Below are positions 62,001-64,000 of a DNA stretch of 64,000 nt, piece by piece; position 1 is the first letter of the stretch; every line of letters begins with the position of its first letter. The DNA comes from Gordionus sp. m RMFG-2023 (lineage: Eukaryota > Nematomorpha > Gordioida > Chordodea > Parachordodidae). The position numbers were made by a program, and so were the translations under genes. Location of the stretch: assembly GCF_954871325.1 (NCBI RefSeq), contig NC_088775.1, positions 55,281,561 to 55,345,560 of the forward strand, in the 5' to 3' direction. The notes below the pieces were generated by a model. The model was given only the letters and a program-made list of their open reading frames with translations. It searched no databases and had not been told where the DNA came from.

Positions 62001-64000
62001 GTAAACAAGTTAAACTAATATTTCAGTGAAATTGTAGTATAAAAAAGTGACAATTGTCATAATCGTTATTTTTGAACTTTTTTGAGTTTTTTTAAAGTAA
62101 ATAGGTAAAAATATGTTTTGTAAACATGTTTAATTAATATTTCAGTGAAAGTGTAGTATAGAAAAGTGACAATTGTCATAATCGTTATTTTTAAACTTTC
62201 TTGAGTTTTTTTAAAGTAAATACGTAAAAATATGTTATGTAAACAAGTTAAACTAATATTTCAGTGAAAGTGTACTGTAGAAAAGTGACAATTGTCATAA
62301 TCGTTATTTTTGAACTTTTTTGAGTTTTTTTAAAGTAAATAGGTAAAACTATGTTTTGCAAACATGTAAAATTAATATTTCAGTGAAAGTGTAGTATAGA
62401 AAAGTGACAATTGTCATAATCGTTATTTTTGAACTTTTTTGAGTTTTTTTAAAGTAAATGGGTAAAAATATGTTTTATAAACATGTTAAATTAATATTTC
62501 AGTGAAATTGTACTGTAGAAAAGTGACATTGGTATAATCGTTATTTTTGAACTTTTTTAAGTTTTATTAAAGTAAATATGTAAAAATATGTTTTGTAAAC
62601 ATGTTAAATTAATACTTCAGTGAAAGTGTACTGTAGAAAAGTGACAATTGTCACAATAGTTATTTTACACTTTTTTGAGTTTTTTTAAAGTAAATGGGTA
62701 AAAGATGTTAAATTAATATTTCAGTGAAAGTGTACTGTAGAAAAGTGACAATAGTCATAATCGTTATTTTTAAACTTTTGAGTTTTTTTAAAGCAAATAG
62801 ATAAAAATATGTTTTGTAAACATTTTAAATTAATAATTCAGTGAAAGTGTAGTATAGAAAAGTGACAATTGTCATAATCGTTATTTTTGAACATTTTTGA
62901 GTTTTTTTAAAGTAAATAGGTAAAAATATGTTTTGTAAATATGTTAAATTAATATTTAAGTGAAAGTGTAGTATAAAAAAGTGACAATTGTCATAATCGT
63001 TATTTTTGAACTTTTTTGAGTTTTTTTAAAGTAAATAGGTAAAACTATGTTTTGTAAACATGTTAAATTAATATTTCAGTGAAAGTGTAGTATAGAAAAG
63101 TGACAATTGTCATAATCGTTATTTTTGAACTTTTTTGAGTTTTTTTAAAGTAAATGGGTAAAAATATGTTTTATAAACATGTTAAATTAATATTTCAGTG
63201 AAAGTGTACTGTAGAAAAGTAACATTGGTATAATCGTTATTTTTGAACATTTTTGAGTTTTTTTAAAGTAAATGGGTAAAAATATGTTTTATAAACATGT
63301 TAAATTAATATTTCATAAAGTGTACTATAGAAAAGTGACAATTGGTATAATCATAATTTTTGAACTTTTTTAAGTTTTTTTAAAGTATATATGTAAAAAT
63401 ATGTTTTGTAAACATGTTAAATTAATACTTAAGTGAAAGTGTAGTATAGAAAAGTGACAATTGTCATAATCGTTATTTTTGAACTTTTTTAAAGTAAATA
63501 GGTAAAAATATGTTTTGTAAACATGTTAAATTAATATTTAAGTGAAAGTGTAGTATAGAAAAGTGACAATTGTCATAATCCTTATTTTTAAACTTTTTTG
63601 AGTTTTTTTAAAGTAAATAGGTAAAAATATGTCTTGTAAACAAGTTAAACTAATATTTCAGTGAAATTGTAGTATAAAAAAGTGACAATTGTCATAATCG
63701 TTATTTTTGAACTTTTTTGAGTTTTTTTAAAGTAAATAGGTAAAAATATGTTTTGTAAACATGTTTAATTAATATTTCAGTGAAAGTGTAGTATAGAAAA
63801 GTGACAATTGTCATAATCGTTATTTTTAAACTTTCTTGAGTTTTTTTAAAGTAAATAGGTAAAAATATGTTTTGTAAACAAGTTAAACTAATATTTCAGT
63901 GAAAGTGTACTGTAGAAAAGTGACAATTGTCATAATCGTTATTTTTGAACTTTTTTGAGTTTTTTTAAAGTAAATGGGTAAAAATATGTTTTATAAACAT
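59066..64000. repeat. Higher-order repeat D: 3,819-bp period, reaching the window end
   Basis: From about 59,066 the array resumes the start of repeat B. It then runs a mixed version and restarts at about 62,885: AAAACTATG markers at 59,222 and 63,041, and GCAAACATG markers at 58,539 and 62,358, both 3,819 bp apart. The second copy is cut by the window edge. Confidence 0.85.

Larger units (their letters stand above)
37444..64000. repeat. Satellite array, 106-119-bp monomers in nested higher-order repeats
   Basis: From 37,444 to the window's end the DNA is one head-to-tail array, about 26.5 kb and on the order of 230 monomers by length. The full monomer is 119 bp. In order it contains TGACAATTGTCA, TAATCGTTATTTTTGAA, two T-runs split by GAG, AAAGTAAATAGGTAAAAATA, TGTTTTGTAAACATGTT, AAATTAATATTTCAGTGAAA and GTGTACTGTAGAAAAG. 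Frequent variants are a 110-bp form lacking part of the double T-run and a 106-bp form lacking TTTTGTAAACATG. A common single variant is GTGTAGTATAG for GTGTACTGTAG. No gene, transposon or inverted segment interrupts the array, and all monomers have the same orientation. Confidence 0.98.

Noticed and set aside
37444-64000. CRISPR array
   Set aside because: The whole unit repeats head to tail without unique spacers, in clearly eukaryotic DNA; this is satellite.

Overview
The window is very AT-rich eukaryotic DNA, and its content points to an invertebrate animal. It holds one intact-looking carbohydrate sulfotransferase of the HNK-1/chondroitin type, a family known from animals. Around it lie animal-type hAT, piggyBac, Tc1/mariner, Ty3/gypsy and LINE-like remains. 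I cannot place the species. The window is gene-poor: I support two host protein genes (17,897-18,811 plus; 19,696-20,268 minus) and one possible decayed gene (33,455-34,330). I found no complete tRNA or rRNA gene and no CRISPR array.

Layout. 1-7.3 kb: two pieces of one LINE-like reverse-transcriptase family (1-1,733 plus; 4,740-7,265 minus) with a hAT transposon between them (2,891-4,443) that has matching 8-bp target-site duplications. 7.5-10.3 kb: a broken Ty3/gypsy element on the minus strand with both LTRs and an unusually long tRNA-Leu match at its primer site. 10.3-17.1 kb: AT-rich spacer with two old tandem repeats, a 5'-truncated third copy of the reverse-transcriptase family, a GC-richer unassigned island and a second Ty3/gypsy fossil. 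17.6-20.3 kb: a hAT-type MITE and the two host genes. 20.7-29.3 kb: a Tc1/IS630-type transposon with long inverted repeats, a piggyBac remnant, another MITE, a hAT fragment, a 1.3-kb inverted repeat and a 455-bp tandem duplication. 30.9-36.6 kb: a third Ty3/gypsy fossil, a mariner-like element with recognisable inverted repeats, and a fourth reverse-transcriptase copy interrupted by a hAT.

37.44-64.0 kb: a satellite array of 106-119-bp monomers, on the order of 230 by length, running off the right end of the window. It is built in nested layers: monomers, then a 1,387-bp block present twice, then a 7,632-bp block present twice (itself containing a 3,581-bp repeat), then 1,611-, 1,960- and 3,819-bp repeats. 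Corresponding copies are nearly identical, so the amplification is recent or the array is being homogenised. Many monomers carry the perfect palindrome TGACAATTGTCA and the motif GTAAACA. The whole looks like a transposon-filled border zone beside a large, perhaps pericentromeric or subtelomeric, satellite. The two host genes show no evident functional link. Positions and similarities were read by eye; boundaries given as approximate can be off by tens of bases.
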